A stretch of DNA of 64,000 nucleotides from Streptomyces diastaticus subsp. diastaticus. Its GTDB lineage: Bacteria; Actinomycetota; Actinomycetes; Streptomycetales; Streptomycetaceae. The notes below the pieces were generated by a model that ran no database searches, was not told where the DNA came from, and was given only the letters and a program-made list of their open reading frames with translations. The position numbers and the translations under genes were made by a program. Position 1 is the first letter of the stretch, and every line of letters starts with the position of its first letter. The stretch lies in NCBI RefSeq assembly GCF_011170125.1, contig NZ_BLLN01000005.1, positions 2,046,001 through 2,110,000 of the forward strand, read 5' to 3'. Positions 54,991 to 63,924 of this stretch are shown piece after piece.

Positions 54991-55037
54991 CGACGCCCGA
55001 CGCCCGGCCCCTCCCGGGGGCCGGGCGGCGGGCGTCG
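54991..55037. terminator. two-part hairpin between nrdB and the P450 gene
   Basis: CGACGCCCG (54991-54999) pairs with CGGGCGTCG (55029-55037); CCCGGCCCC (55003-55011) pairs with GGGGCCGGG (55017-55025). It is convergent, so bidirectional. Confidence 0.88.
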
Positions 55038-55058
55038 GTGTCCGCGGCGCGCCCCGGG

Positions 55059-56426
55059 TCAGCGGCGCTCGACCCGGAAGACGGCGCGCTTGGGCTGGAG
55101 GGTGATCCCGATGCGGGGCGCCGGGTCGGTCTCGGGGACGGGGACCAGTCGCCAGCGGGGCACCACGGTGGCGAGCATCAGCGTGGCCTCCACCATGCTG
55201 AAGTGGTCGCCGGGGCATTTCCGGTTGCCCGTGCTGAACGGCATCATCGCGTACTGCGGTACCTTTTCGGCCCGTTCAGGAATCCAGCGGTCCGGGTCGA
55301 AGACGTCCGGCCGGTCGAATGAGCGCGGATCGTGCTGCATCGCATACGCGCTGTAGATGATGTCCGCACCGGCTGGAATGCGATAGCCACCGAGTTCCGT
55401 GTCCGCGACGGCGCGGCGCGTGAATATCCACGCCGCGGGGCGTATGCGCATCGATTCGACGATGGCATTGCGGGTGTGCTCCAGGGAGCCCAGATCGCCG
55501 AAATCCACCGGTCGGCCCGGCGCCACGGATAGTGCCTCCTCGGCCACCCGCTGTTCCTCCGCGGGGTGTTCGGTGAGGAGCTGGAAGCACCAGGCGAGTG
55601 TCGAGGCGACATTCTCGGCCCCCGCGACGATCAAGGAGACGAGATGGTCGTGAATCTCCTGATCGCTGAGGGGCCGGCCCTCGCCGTCCTCGGCGGTCAG
55701 CAGAATGTCGAGGAGGTCGTCGGGCCCCTTGCCCTCCGCGTGGCGTTCGGCGATCACCTCGTCGACGAGCTGGTGGAGGTCGGCCAGCGCCCGTTCGAAG
55801 CGGCGGTTGGCGGGGGTGGGCAGCCGGTGCAGCGGCCCGAAGGAGAGGATCATCCGCCGGTACAGGCCGCTGAAGACGGTGTGCAGGGAGGAGCTGATCC
55901 GGTCGGCCTTGGCGCCGATCGAGTCCACCTCCAGCAGCGAACGGGCGACCACCCGCACCGCGCAGCTGAACGTCTCGGCGCCTATGTCGACCACCTGCCC
56001 GTCGCGCCAGCGGTCGGCCATCGCCCGCGACTCCTCCTCCATCACGGTCGCGTACGAGGCGATCCGCTCGGGCCGGAAGGCGGGCTGCATCATGCGCCGC
56101 TGGCGGCGGTGGTCGGCCCCGTTGCTGGTGGCCACCCCCTTGCCGAGCAGGACCTCCAGGTTCTCCCAGAGCGGCCCGCCGACCACGAACTCCTGGGAGT
56201 TGCGCAGCAGCGCCCCGACCAGCTCCGGCGCGCACACCGCGTACGCCGTCTTCGGGCCGAGCTTCACGCGGACCAGGTCACCGTGGTCGCGCAGCCCGGT
56301 GAGGAAGGCGAGCGGGTCGCGGACCAGGCTCGGGGCGTGGCCGAGCACGGGCACGCTGCCGGCCACCAGGGGCGCGGTGCGCGGGCCCGGGGCGGCGGGG
56401 CGCTCGATGACGGGTTCGGTGCTCAC
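55059..56426 (-). CDS. cyp170A1: cytochrome P450, CYP170A-type albaflavenone synthase
   Basis: This is a 455-aa protein from the GTG at 56426, which overlaps the terpene synthase stop (GTGA). The I-helix is LIVAGAENVAST, ExxR is ESMR and the heme loop is FSTGNRKCPGDHF. It oxidises epi-isozizaene in two steps to albaflavenone. The pair order is as in S. coelicolor. Part of the gene (about 55260-55640) has more A/T third positions than its neighbours. The CYP170A1 name is by synteny and similarity as recalled. Confidence 0.92.
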   Translation of the reverse strand: MSTEPVIERPAAPGPRTAPLVAGSVPVLGHAPSLVRDPLAFLTGLRDHGDLVRVKLGPKTAYAVCAPELVGALLRNSQEFVVGGPLWENLEVLLGKGVATSNGADHRRQRRMMQPAFRPERIASYATVMEEESRAMADRWRDGQVVDIGAETFSCAVRVVARSLLEVDSIGAKADRISSSLHTVFSGLYRRMILSFGPLHRLPTPANRRFERALADLHQLVDEVIAERHAEGKGPDDLLDILLTAEDGEGRPLSDQEIHDHLVSLIVAGAENVASTLAWCFQLLTEHPAEEQRVAEEALSVAPGRPVDFGDLGSLEHTRNAIVESMRIRPAAWIFTRRAVADTELGGYRIPAGADIIYSAYAMQHDPRSFDRPDVFDPDRWIPERAEKVPQYAMMPFSTGNRKCPGDHFSMVEATLMLATVVPRWRLVPVPETDPAPRIGITLQPKRAVFRVERR

Positions 56427-57520
56427 GCGTCACCTGCCAGGTCGCTGACGTACGGCGGGGTGCTCCGGTCGTCCCAGCTGTCGACGCGGTAGCGGCCGGA
56501 CTCGTGGTGGAACCAGTAGACCGAGGAGAACCAGTTGCGCATGTTGAAGACGGCGGACCCCACCGCCTCCGCGACGGACCGTGCCTCTTCCGAAGCGGCC
56601 GCGCCGGGCAGCGCGGCGAGATGTCCGTCGAGGAGTTCCCGCAATTCCTTCTCCGCCACCTCGAATTCCGTGACGCAGTTCTCCACGCGTTTCCTCACCT
56701 CCGTCACCGCCTCTTCGAGCGACAGACCCTCATGACGTATGAGGCTGATTCCCAGATTGTGCTGGTCGTCGCCGGCGAGTTCTTTCGGGAGTGAGCAGAG
56801 GTCGTTGTACCAGGCGGAGAAATCCTGGCAGTGACGGGCCGCCGCCATGAACGGCCCGCTCGTGCGCAGGGATTCGGGAATTTCACGCCCCGCCGTCGGT
56901 TCGAGGAGGTCGATCCAGACGGAATGACCGAAGGTGTGACGCCGCAGTTCGATGTAATCGGCCACGCTCGGGGTGACCTTGGTGACGCGGTTCTCGAATT
57001 CCTGGTCGTAGGCACCGACGATGGCGTGGAAGTTCCGGGCGAACCGGCGGTTCCAGTCGGCGCTGAGGAAGCCGCCCAGCCGGTGGACGGTCTCGGCGAA
57101 GGCCGCCACCAGCGGCTCCGGGTGGGCCAGGTGGTCGCCGGGGGCGTCCAGCGCGGTGTGCAGGTCGGCGCTCAGCCGGTACCAGGAATCGCGCCGCCCG
57201 TGGACGGCGTCCCGGTCGTGCTGGTCGTCCCAGACGAAGAACCAGGTGCTGAAGTCGGATATCGCCGAGATGACCTCCCTCGGCGCGCCGACGTAGTAGC
57301 CGGCGATGAGGTCGGTGTAGCGGAGCTCGTCCGCATAGCGGGTGACCTTGTCGGCGGGCATCAGACGTTTTTCGAGCAGCCAGGCACGGGACTCCACCTG
57401 AAGCTTTGGCCAATACTCATGGCGATGTCGCGGAAACGCTTGTTCGATCACGGGCAACGCCAGCGCCTCGGGCACCGAAGTCGTCTGCGCCCGTGCGGCA
57501 CTGTGTGGGAAAGCAGGCAC
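56423..57520 (-). CDS. epi-isozizaene synthase (sesquiterpene cyclase)
   Basis: This is a 365-aa protein from the GTG at 57520 with SD AAAGGGG. The Mg-binding motif WDDQHDRD has Asp98, Asp99 and Asp102. The NSE triad is NDLCSLPKELAGDD. The C-terminal MRNWFSSVYWFHHESGRY is near-identical to S. coelicolor SCO5222 as I recall it. It cyclises farnesyl diphosphate to epi-isozizaene. It is upstream of the P450 in one operon. Confidence 0.95.
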   Translation of the reverse strand: MPAFPHSAARAQTTSVPEALALPVIEQAFPRHRHEYWPKLQVESRAWLLEKRLMPADKVTRYADELRYTDLIAGYYVGAPREVISAISDFSTWFFVWDDQHDRDAVHGRRDSWYRLSADLHTALDAPGDHLAHPEPLVAAFAETVHRLGGFLSADWNRRFARNFHAIVGAYDQEFENRVTKVTPSVADYIELRRHTFGHSVWIDLLEPTAGREIPESLRTSGPFMAAARHCQDFSAWYNDLCSLPKELAGDDQHNLGISLIRHEGLSLEEAVTEVRKRVENCVTEFEVAEKELRELLDGHLAALPGAAASEEARSVAEAVGSAVFNMRNWFSSVYWFHHESGRYRVDSWDDRSTPPYVSDLAGDA

Positions 57521-57729
57521 GAACAAACCCCTTTCATCCGCTTTCTGCCGGTGCCCCACTCGGCGTGGGGACCGCGCGGTGGTGTGTCCCCCCGCCCTTT
57601 CCATTGAGCACTACAACTGACCAATCAGGGAACAGATTTGCTTCATTCGCCACCCCTGGCCGACTCGAAGATCGCCATGAGTGTCCGAAAATTGATCATG
57701 GGGCCGCTCCAGCGGCCGGAACAGCACAG

Positions 57730-57802
57730 CACCCCGCCACGGCACACCACCGCCCCGCCTCCCGTACGGGGAGAGCGGGGCGGGGCGGCGTGCGGCGGGG
57801 TG
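57730..57802 (-). terminator. long nested hairpin after the deformylase gene
   Basis: CACCCCGCC (57730-57738) pairs with GGCGGGGTG (57794-57802), and CCGCCCCGC/GCGGGGCGG form an inner stem. Confidence 0.75.
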
Positions 57803-57818
57803 CCGGAGGGGACGCGCC

Positions 57819-58475
57819 TCAGTCGTTGGGCACCGTCTCGTAGCGCGGGGTGCCCTCGGCCATCTGCCGCAGGGCCTCCTTGCGCTCGCGCTTGGAGAGC
57901 CGGTCGATGTAGAGGTACCCGTACAGGTGGTCGGTCTCGTGCTGGAGGCAGCGGGCGAAGTAGCCGGTGCCGCGCACCACGATCGGGTTGCCCTTCTCGT
58001 CCTGACCGCGCACCACCGCGTGGTCGGGGCGGGCCAGCTCCGCGTAGGCGGTGGGGACCGACAGGCACCCCTCGTTGGAGTCGTCGAGCACACGGCGCTC
58101 GGCCGGCAGCTCGTCGAGGACCGGGTTGCAGACCACGCCGACGTGGCGCACGCCCTCGTCGTCCGGGCAGTCGTAGACGAAGACCTTCTTGTCCACGCCG
58201 ATCTGGTTGGCGGCCAGGCCCACGCCCTCCGCCGCCCGCTGGCTGGCGAACATGTCGTCCACCAGCTCGGCCAGCTCCGCGTCGAAGACCGTCACGTCCT
58301 TCGTCTCGCGATGCAGCACCGGGTTGCCCACCACGGTGATCGGACGCGCGGTGCCCCGGGCGCGGTAGGCCGCCTCACGCTCCTCGGTGTCCTCGGTGTC
58401 GATGACGAACCCCTCGTCGTCGACCGGCAGCACACCGCCCGCCACCGCCTGCTGCTCCGTGTCCTGCTGCGCCAT
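57819..58475 (-). CDS. def: peptide deformylase
   Basis: This is a 218-aa protein; the ATG at 58475 has an SD GGAAG. The three motifs are [17 protein letters not shown] (Cys metal ligand) and QHETDHLYG (HExxH-type). The N-terminal 40 residues are an acidic extension before the fold. It removes formyl groups from nascent proteins. It is one of several def paralogues usual in Streptomyces. Confidence 0.96.
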   Translation of the reverse strand: MAQQDTEQQAVAGGVLPVDDEGFVIDTEDTEEREAAYRARGTARPITVVGNPVLHRETKDVTVFDAELAELVDDMFASQRAAEGVGLAANQIGVDKKVFVYDCPDDEGVRHVGVVCNPVLDELPAERRVLDDSNEGCLSVPTAYAELARPDHAVVRGQDEKGNPIVVRGTGYFARCLQHETDHLYGYLYIDRLSKRERKEALRQMAEGTPRYETVPND

Positions 58476-58593
58476 GTCCGCTTCCGCGCCTTCCTGGGAA
58501 CCCGTTGTCCGTGCCCGTACAGCCTACGCGGGGACGGGGGCACCGAGGGCCGCGCGGAGCGGACCGGCGGGCGCCGGGGCGGCCGGAGGCGGA

Positions 58594-59586
58594 TCAGCAG
58601 ACCTCTTCCAGGTCCCGCCAGGAGCGGCTGTCCGGGCTGTCGGCGACCCAGCCGTCGAGCAGGCCGCGCACCAGGGCGGGCGGAGCGGCGATGCCGCACT
58701 CGCGCTCGGGCACCCACAGGTCGCCCTCGCCGCCGGTGTCCCGGTGGCCGAGCGGCCCGGGCTGGCCGGGCTCGCTGTGGTCGTGCGGGTCGACGTGGCG
58801 CTCGCCGCCGCCCTCGTCGCTCGGCATCCGGCTCTCCGAGCAGGTCCGGCAGAGCAGCCGTACCGACGACGACCAGTCCTCGGCGGCGAAACCGGCGTCC
58901 GCGGCCAGCAGCTCCAGCGCGTCCCTGTCGGCCGGCTCCTGCGCCTCCAGCAGCACCACCCAGGTCGGCACCGGAGAGGGCGCCCACAGCTCGATCTCGT
59001 CGAAGACCGGGTACGTGTCCCCCGAGGCGGTGGTCCGTTCGCCGTGCGGGACCCCGTCGTGCAGGATCACCTCGCCCCAGCGGCGCCCCGAGGAGGGCAG
59101 CGGGATCGACTGCACCTCGATGCGGGCGGGATCCAGCCGCCGGCCCCAGACCACCTCGGCCTCCCCCTCGGGGGAGATGCGCACGGCGGCGCTGCCCAGC
59201 CCCATCCCGGACGGCTCGCCGGAGGCGGCCGCCTCACCGGGGATCTTCAGGCCGTACGCCTGCCAGGCGCGGCGGGCCAGCGGCCAGTCCTGGAGGGCGG
59301 TGGCGGCGATACCGACGTTCCACCAGTCGGGGGCGCCGGTGTCCCGGTCCAACAGGGCGACGGCGCGCAGGCCCGCGGTGCGGGCCTGTTCCCAGTCGTG
59401 GCGGAACTTGTGGAGCAGGGCGAGGTTGAACCAGGACTCGGAGAGCCAGGGTTCCAGGTCGGCGGCGCGCGTGAGCAGTGCGCCCGCGTCCTCGTAGCGG
59501 CCGTCGCCGATCAAGGTGAACGCTCGGTCGGTCGCCTGCCGCCAGGAGGCGGAGGGGCGGTGCCGTCCCTTGCCGAAGATCCTCAC
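58594..59586 (-). CDS. TPR-like conserved protein, function unknown
   Basis: This is a 330-aa protein from a GTG at 59586 (VRIFGKGRHRPSASWRQA); ATGs at 59700 and 59721 are in frame but the added part is Arg/Pro-rich. The first 110 residues form TPR-like helices (RAFTLIGDGRYEDAGALLTR, SWFNLALLHKFRHDWEQAR). The middle is beta-rich (VVWGRRLDPARIEVQSIPLP). The C-terminal part has a Cys pair LLCRTCSES and an acidic loop. I know homologues only as conserved Streptomyces proteins. Confidence 0.82.
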   Translation of the reverse strand: MRIFGKGRHRPSASWRQATDRAFTLIGDGRYEDAGALLTRAADLEPWLSESWFNLALLHKFRHDWEQARTAGLRAVALLDRDTGAPDWWNVGIAATALQDWPLARRAWQAYGLKIPGEAAASGEPSGMGLGSAAVRISPEGEAEVVWGRRLDPARIEVQSIPLPSSGRRWGEVILHDGVPHGERTTASGDTYPVFDEIELWAPSPVPTWVVLLEAQEPADRDALELLAADAGFAAEDWSSSVRLLCRTCSESRMPSDEGGGERHVDPHDHSEPGQPGPLGHRDTGGEGDLWVPERECGIAAPPALVRGLLDGWVADSPDSRSWRDLEEVC

Positions 59587-59842
59587 GATTCCCGCCTGCC
59601 GGTGTCCGGTCCCTTCGGGTCCCTCACCCGGGCGCCGGCGCTGGGCCGGGACGGGCGGGGGGCCTCTTCGCATCCAACCACGGACGGTTGGGGCGTCGCT
59701 CATTACCCATGGGTTACCCACTGGTGTGAGGTGCAGACCCTCCTCGGCGGGGTCGCTCTATCGAGTGACTTGCCTGTGGGCCGCCCGGGCTGTACCCGCC
59801 CGGTCGCCCTCCGCCGGGGACGGGGGCCCGGGGGCACGCGCG
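59587..59842. other. intergenic between the TPR gene and rsrA, no gene seen
   Basis: It may hold the promoter or an upstream start of the TPR gene. The only structured part is the hairpin near rsrA. Confidence 0.5.
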
Positions 59843-59868
59843 GGGGGCCGTACCGGAGTACGGCCCCC
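59843..59868 (-). terminator. hairpin terminator of sigR-rsrA
   Basis: GGGGGCCGTAC (59843-59853) pairs with GTACGGCCCCC (59858-59868). Confidence 0.85.
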
Positions 59869-59888
59869 GCTCCCGCGTCAGCCGGTGG

Positions 59889-60197
59889 TCAGGGGCTGTC
59901 CGCCGCTTCCGTGGAGACGATGTCGTGCTGCGGGACGGTCTGGCCCGCACGGATCATGTCCAGCCGGCTGATCACCTTGTCACGCAGGTCCGCGGGGACG
60001 TCGTCCTGCCCGCAGCAGCGCTTGACCAGCTTCTTGACGGCCTGCTCCAGCCCGTACTTCTCCAGGCAGGGGGAGCACTCGTCGAAGTGCGTGCGGATCT
60101 TGTTGGAGTCACTGTCGGGCATCTCGTGGTCGAGGAACTCGTAGAGATGGTCGAGGACTTCCGAGCAATCCGTCTCGTGCGGCTCTCCGCAGCTCAT
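59889..60197 (-). CDS. rsrA: zinc-containing redox-sensing anti-sigma factor RsrA
   Basis: This is a 102-aa ZAS protein. Zinc/thiol residues Cys3, His7, Cys11, His37, Cys41, Cys44, Cys61 and Cys62 all match S. coelicolor RsrA positions. The HxxxCxxC core is HFDECSPC. Disulphide stress oxidises it, releasing zinc and SigR. The start overlaps the sigR stop (ATGA), so 1:1 synthesis is expected. Confidence 0.97.
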   Translation of the reverse strand: MSCGEPHETDCSEVLDHLYEFLDHEMPDSDSNKIRTHFDECSPCLEKYGLEQAVKKLVKRCCGQDDVPADLRDKVISRLDMIRAGQTVPQHDIVSTEAADSP

Positions 60198-60871
60198 GAG
60201 CCCGCGCCTTTCCGGTCGTTCGGTTCCGCCGCGCTCGCCCCGGAACCGGCGGGGACCAGCCCGCGCTCGCGGGCGTAGTCCTCCAACATGCCGCGCAACT
60301 GGCGGCGGCCGCGGTGCAGGCGGGACATCACCGTCCCGATGGGTGTACCCATGATGTCCGCGATCTCCTTGTAGGCAAAGCCCTCTACATCGGCCAGATA
60401 CACGGCGATGCGGAACTCCTCGGGGATCGCCTGGAGGGCGGACTTCACGTCGGAGTCGGGAAGGTGGTCCAGCGCCTGCGACTCCGCCGAGCGCAGACCG
60501 GTCGACATGTGCGACTCGGCTCGCGCGAGCTGCCAGTCCTCGATCTCCTCGGCGGCGCTGCGCTGGGGCTCACGCTGCTTCTTGCGGTACGAGTTGATGA
60601 AGGTGTTGGTGAGAATCCGGTAGAGCCACGCCTTGAGGTTGGTGCCCTCACGGAACTGGTGGAAGGACGCGTACGCCTTGGCGTAGGTCTCCTGGACCAG
60701 GTCCTCGGCGTCGGCCGGGTTGCGGGTCATCCGCAGGGCCGCCGAGTACATCTGGTCGAGGAAGGCGAGCGCGTCCCGCTCGAACCGCGCGGTCCGCTCC
60801 GCCGAGGTCTCCTCGGGCTTCTCCGGCACGTCGTCCTTGCTTCCCGCGTCGGTCCCCGTGACCGGACCCAC
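60194..60871 (-). CDS. sigR: thiol-oxidative stress ECF sigma factor SigR
   Basis: The 225-aa form starts at GTG 60871. A 282-aa form starts at ATG 61042 with SD GAGGAAG, like the unstable SigR' of S. coelicolor. Region 2 is [20 protein letters not shown] and [15 protein letters not shown]. Region 4 is [20 protein letters not shown] and [17 protein letters not shown]. It transcribes thioredoxin, mycothiol and proteolysis genes from GGAAT-N18-GTT promoters. One such promoter lies just upstream. Confidence 0.96.
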   Translation of the reverse strand: MGPVTGTDAGSKDDVPEKPEETSAERTARFERDALAFLDQMYSAALRMTRNPADAEDLVQETYAKAYASFHQFREGTNLKAWLYRILTNTFINSYRKKQREPQRSAAEEIEDWQLARAESHMSTGLRSAESQALDHLPDSDVKSALQAIPEEFRIAVYLADVEGFAYKEIADIMGTPIGTVMSRLHRGRRQLRGMLEDYARERGLVPAGSGASAAEPNDRKGAGS

Positions 60872-61094
60872 CTCCTTCAGCGCTGTGGCGGGTCCGCCGT
60901 CCGGACCGCCCGAATCGGAGGATAGACCACGCTCCTGGACTTCCCGGCGATCGCGGCCGGAGCCGGTGCGCGCGGGCACGTGCAGCACCGACCACTCCAG
61001 GTCGGTGGCGCGCTCGCGGCTCGGGCAGACGGTCGAACCCATGCGGCGGACTTCCTCTCGTGATCAACGCTGTCGCAGGACCTTCGTCCCGCAC

Positions 61095-61120
61095 AACAGC
61101 CGTCGCCCGCTCGGCATTCC
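61095..61120 (-). promoter_or_regulatory. consensus SigR promoter (sigRp2 type)
   Basis: On the minus strand GGAAT (61120-61116), 18 bp, GTT (61097-61095) is an exact SigR consensus. Transcripts would begin near 61088 and include the upstream SigR' start at 61042, forming a positive loop. Confidence 0.9.
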
Positions 61121-61140
61121 CGGCGCCGGCCGGCCCCGCC

Positions 61141-61827
61141 TCAGGCCAGGGGCAGCCGCTCCAGCCACTCCCCCACCGCCTCGGTGATCACGGCGAGCGT
61201 CTCCTCCCCGGTGACCGGCGCCTTCCTCGGTACGGCGAAACCGTGGTCGCCGTGGGGCACCTCGGCCAGGTCGTGGCTCCCCGCCGGGAACTCCTCGGGC
61301 CGGCCGAACGGATCCCGCCCGCCCTGCACCACGAGGGTCGGCAGGCCGGTCCCGAGCAGCTCCTCGGCGCGGCTGCGCTCCGGGCGCCCCGGCGGGTGCA
61401 GCGGAAAGCTGAGCGCCAGTACGCCGCACGCCCCCAGACCGGCGCCCGTACGGCAGGCCACTCGCGCCCCCGCGCTCCGCCCGCCGGCGACGACCGGCAG
61501 CCCCTGCGCCGCCAGCTTTGGCCACACCGCCCGCCAGGCCACGTCGAGGGTCTTCGGCGCGGGCGCCACCTTCCGCCCGGCGACCCGCCACGGCTGCTCC
61601 ACCAGCGCCACACTCACCCCGTGCCCGGGCAGCGCACGGGCCAGCGCCACCAGGTCCCGGGCCTCGATGCCGCCGCCGGCCCCGTGCCCGAGCGCCAGCA
61701 CGGCCCGTGGACGCCGGGCCCGGAACCAGGTGACGCGGGCGTCCCCGCCGGGCGTGGGGACGGTGACCGCCTCGCCCGAGGGCAGTGGGGCGGAGGTGAC
61801 GTCGGTCTCAGGCGTCGGTGCGTTCAT
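61141..61827 (-). CDS. alpha/beta-hydrolase (dienelactone hydrolase/Tex30-like)
   Basis: This is a 228-aa protein. The fold begins LALGHGAGGG; the nucleophile Ser is in GGRSAGARVA, the acid in QGGRDPFG and the His in PHGDHGF. It resembles KANSL3/Tex30-type bacterial hydrolases of unknown substrate. It ends 20 bp before the sigR promoter, so readthrough into sigR is possible. Confidence 0.88.
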   Translation of the reverse strand: MNAPTPETDVTSAPLPSGEAVTVPTPGGDARVTWFRARRPRAVLALGHGAGGGIEARDLVALARALPGHGVSVALVEQPWRVAGRKVAPAPKTLDVAWRAVWPKLAAQGLPVVAGGRSAGARVACRTGAGLGACGVLALSFPLHPPGRPERSRAEELLGTGLPTLVVQGGRDPFGRPEEFPAGSHDLAEVPHGDHGFAVPRKAPVTGEETLAVITEAVGEWLERLPLA

Positions 61828-61941
61828 CCGGCCATCCTGCACCGGCCGGGCGAGGCCGGCTCGCAGCGGACGGCACCGGGCGGGACACCGGGGAGGAGGG
61901 CCCGGTGCCGGCGGCCTCCGCTCAGACCGCTCCCGGTCCCG

Positions 61942-62805
61942 TCACCGCTCGCCCCGGAGCGGCCCGCCGATGGCCACGGCGCCGTTCGGGCCGACCGCCA
62001 CCCGTTCCCCGCGGCGGCATCGCACGACCCGGTCGCCGAGACCCTCGCGCTCGGTGGCGGCCAGGAAGTCGGCCAGCGGCGAGCGCATCACGCCGTACTC
62101 CTCGTAGTGCACGGGCAGGACCTCGGGCAGTTCCAGGGCGCGCATCATCTCCACGCCCTGGCGCGCGTCCATCGTGACCAGCAGGCCGCCGGGCAGCGTC
62201 GTTCCGCCGAGGTGGAGCACGGCGAGCTGGACGTCGGGGCAGCGCCGGGCGATCTCGTGCACACCGGGGAACATGACGGTGTCCCCGGTGACGTAGAGGC
62301 GTACCTCCGGCTCCGCTCCGGCCGCCCCGAACTCCCAGAGGCTGCCCATGACCGGTGGCAGCAGCCGGTGCGCCAGGGCCGGGCCGTGGCGGCCGGGCAG
62401 GGCCGTCACCCGCACCTGGCGGCCTTCGCGGACCAGCGTCTCGGACTGCCAGGTGGGCAGACCGACCGCCCGGGAGAAGCCGTGCAGTCCTTGCAGGCGC
62501 CGCGAGGCGTGCGGCGTGGTGAGGATCGGCAGGTCCTTCGCCAGTCCCCGACGTGCCCGCCGGTCCCAGTGGTCGCCGTGCAGGTGGGAGAGGACCACCG
62601 CGTCCAGGCCGGGCAGCTCGCTCAGCTCCAGGGCGGGATCGAGCAGCCTGGCGGAGGAGAGCCCGTTGCCCAGGTAGGCCCGCTCCCCCCGGTGCAGGAA
62701 GTTCGGGTCGGTGAGGAGCGTCAGGGGCCCGTACTCGATGAGCAGCGTCGCATTCCCGATGAAGGTGATCCGCGCCGGTCCGCGGTCCTGCGGGTGGCCG
62801 GTCAT
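61942..62805 (-). CDS. MBL-fold metallo-hydrolase (UlaG/NAPE-PLD-like)
   Basis: This is a 287-aa protein. The metal motif LSHLHGDHWD (HxHxDH) is at about residues 80-89. Later ligands are in LPGRHG, TGDTVM and PVHYEEYG. The N-terminus ITFIGNATLLIEYGPLTLLT is typical of the L-ascorbate-6-P lactonase-like branch. The substrate is unknown. It is 115 bp upstream of the hydrolase gene on the same strand. Confidence 0.92.
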   Translation of the reverse strand: MTGHPQDRGPARITFIGNATLLIEYGPLTLLTDPNFLHRGERAYLGNGLSSARLLDPALELSELPGLDAVVLSHLHGDHWDRRARRGLAKDLPILTTPHASRRLQGLHGFSRAVGLPTWQSETLVREGRQVRVTALPGRHGPALAHRLLPPVMGSLWEFGAAGAEPEVRLYVTGDTVMFPGVHEIARRCPDVQLAVLHLGGTTLPGGLLVTMDARQGVEMMRALELPEVLPVHYEEYGVMRSPLADFLAATEREGLGDRVVRCRRGERVAVGPNGAVAIGGPLRGER

Positions 62806-62853
62806 ACGCTTCGCCTCGCTTCCTCGCACCTCGGCGGCGGGTGTGCCCCGGCC

Positions 62854-63504
62854 TCAGCCGTCCTCCGCCTCGTCGTCCCTGTCCCCCTCCGCCTGGGAGG
62901 GGGTCGTCCGCGCGGGCTGCTCGCGCGCCTCCCGGCCCGGCTCCTCCTCGTCGCGCTCGCCCTCGGCCTGACCGGGAGTGGTGTCACTCATGGAGGTCCC
63001 TCCTGGCTCCGGCGCCCGCCGCGCCTCTCCTTCCACCGTGCGCCCGGAACGGCCACGGCGCGAGCGGGCACCGGTGGGGTCCTGCTGAGCGGCCCCGCGC
63101 GGCAGCCCCCGGCCACCCGCGCCGCTGCACGGCGCGCACAGCTCGGTGTGCGGCAGGGCCGCCAGCCGCTCCGGGCCGACGGCCGCGCCGCAGGACACGC
63201 AGCGCCCGAAGGCGCCCTCGTCGAGACGGCGCAGGGCCGCCTCCGCCCGCTGGACCGCGCTCCGCGCCTCGTCGGCCCGACGCCGCTCCTCCTCGACGGC
63301 GGTGCGCCGGGAGCCCGCGTCCCCGACGTCGAGTTCGCAGTCGTCCCCCAGGCGCAGCGCGGCCTCCTCGGCGGCGCCCGCCTGCTTCCGCGCCCGCGCC
63401 AGCCGCTCCGTCAAGGCCCGGCGCACAGACTCCCGGCCGCCCCGGGCCGCTCCCTCGCCGTCACCGTCATCGCCACCGGGCTGAACCGGAGGATTCGGCA
63501 CCAC
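62854..63504 (-). CDS. DksA/TraR-type zinc-finger protein
   Basis: This is a 216-aa protein from a GTG at 63504 with SD AGGAGG. Residues 25-100 are a charged coiled coil (ESVRRALTERLARARKQAG, AVQRAEAALRRLDEG). The zinc finger is CVSCG-x17-CAPC, the TraR/DksA pattern. The tail is low-complexity and ends with two copies of a TTPxQAEGxRD motif. The distal 45 codons have their own ATG (62991) and SD. It may bind the RNA polymerase secondary channel; this is inferred. Confidence 0.88.
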   Translation of the reverse strand: MVPNPPVQPGGDDGDGEGAARGGRESVRRALTERLARARKQAGAAEEAALRLGDDCELDVGDAGSRRTAVEEERRRADEARSAVQRAEAALRRLDEGAFGRCVSCGAAVGPERLAALPHTELCAPCSGAGGRGLPRGAAQQDPTGARSRRGRSGRTVEGEARRAPEPGGTSMSDTTPGQAEGERDEEEPGREAREQPARTTPSQAEGDRDDEAEDG

Positions 63505-63749
63505 CTCACGCCTCCTGACCTCTGCGAGGGCGCCCCGTTCCCTCCAGGCTACGGACCCCGCCGCCGGCCGGCCCGGCGGAAGCGGGCCTCGGGGGGCTTC
63601 ACCTCCGGTGCGGTCTCCGCGGTGGTCGCTGCGTGGTCTCGGTGTGCCGGCCGAAGGCCCTCGTGGCGAAGCTGCCTGGGCCTCCGGCCGGGGCGTCGGG
63701 AGTATGTGCCGGGCGCCGTGCGCGCCGTGCGGGGGGTGGGACGCCCACC
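63505..63749. other. intergenic, no gene seen
   Basis: It joins the inverted-repeat element to give about 420 bp without a gene. It presumably holds the promoter of the zinc-finger gene. Confidence 0.5.
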
Positions 63750-63924
63750 AGGACCTGTCCGGCGGATCCTCGTGGGCCCGCGATGCCCGCGACGCCTGGC
63801 ACGCACTCTGGCCGCACGCGCGAATCACCCGAGTACGTCCGGTACGAGGGGAGATCCGGGCGCATGGCGAGAGCACGCACCGGACGCCGCGGGCTGTGCC
63901 ACGAGGATCCGCCGGGCAGGCCCT
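63750..63924. mobile_element. MITE-like element with 26-bp terminal inverted repeats
   Basis: AGGACCTG...CGTGG at 63750-63775 is matched in reverse complement by 63899-63924, with 2 mismatches in 26. The inner 22 bp have only one mismatch. The 175-bp element has no gene. Such short inverted-repeat elements are remnants mobilised by a transposase elsewhere. No clear target duplication is seen. Confidence 0.6.
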
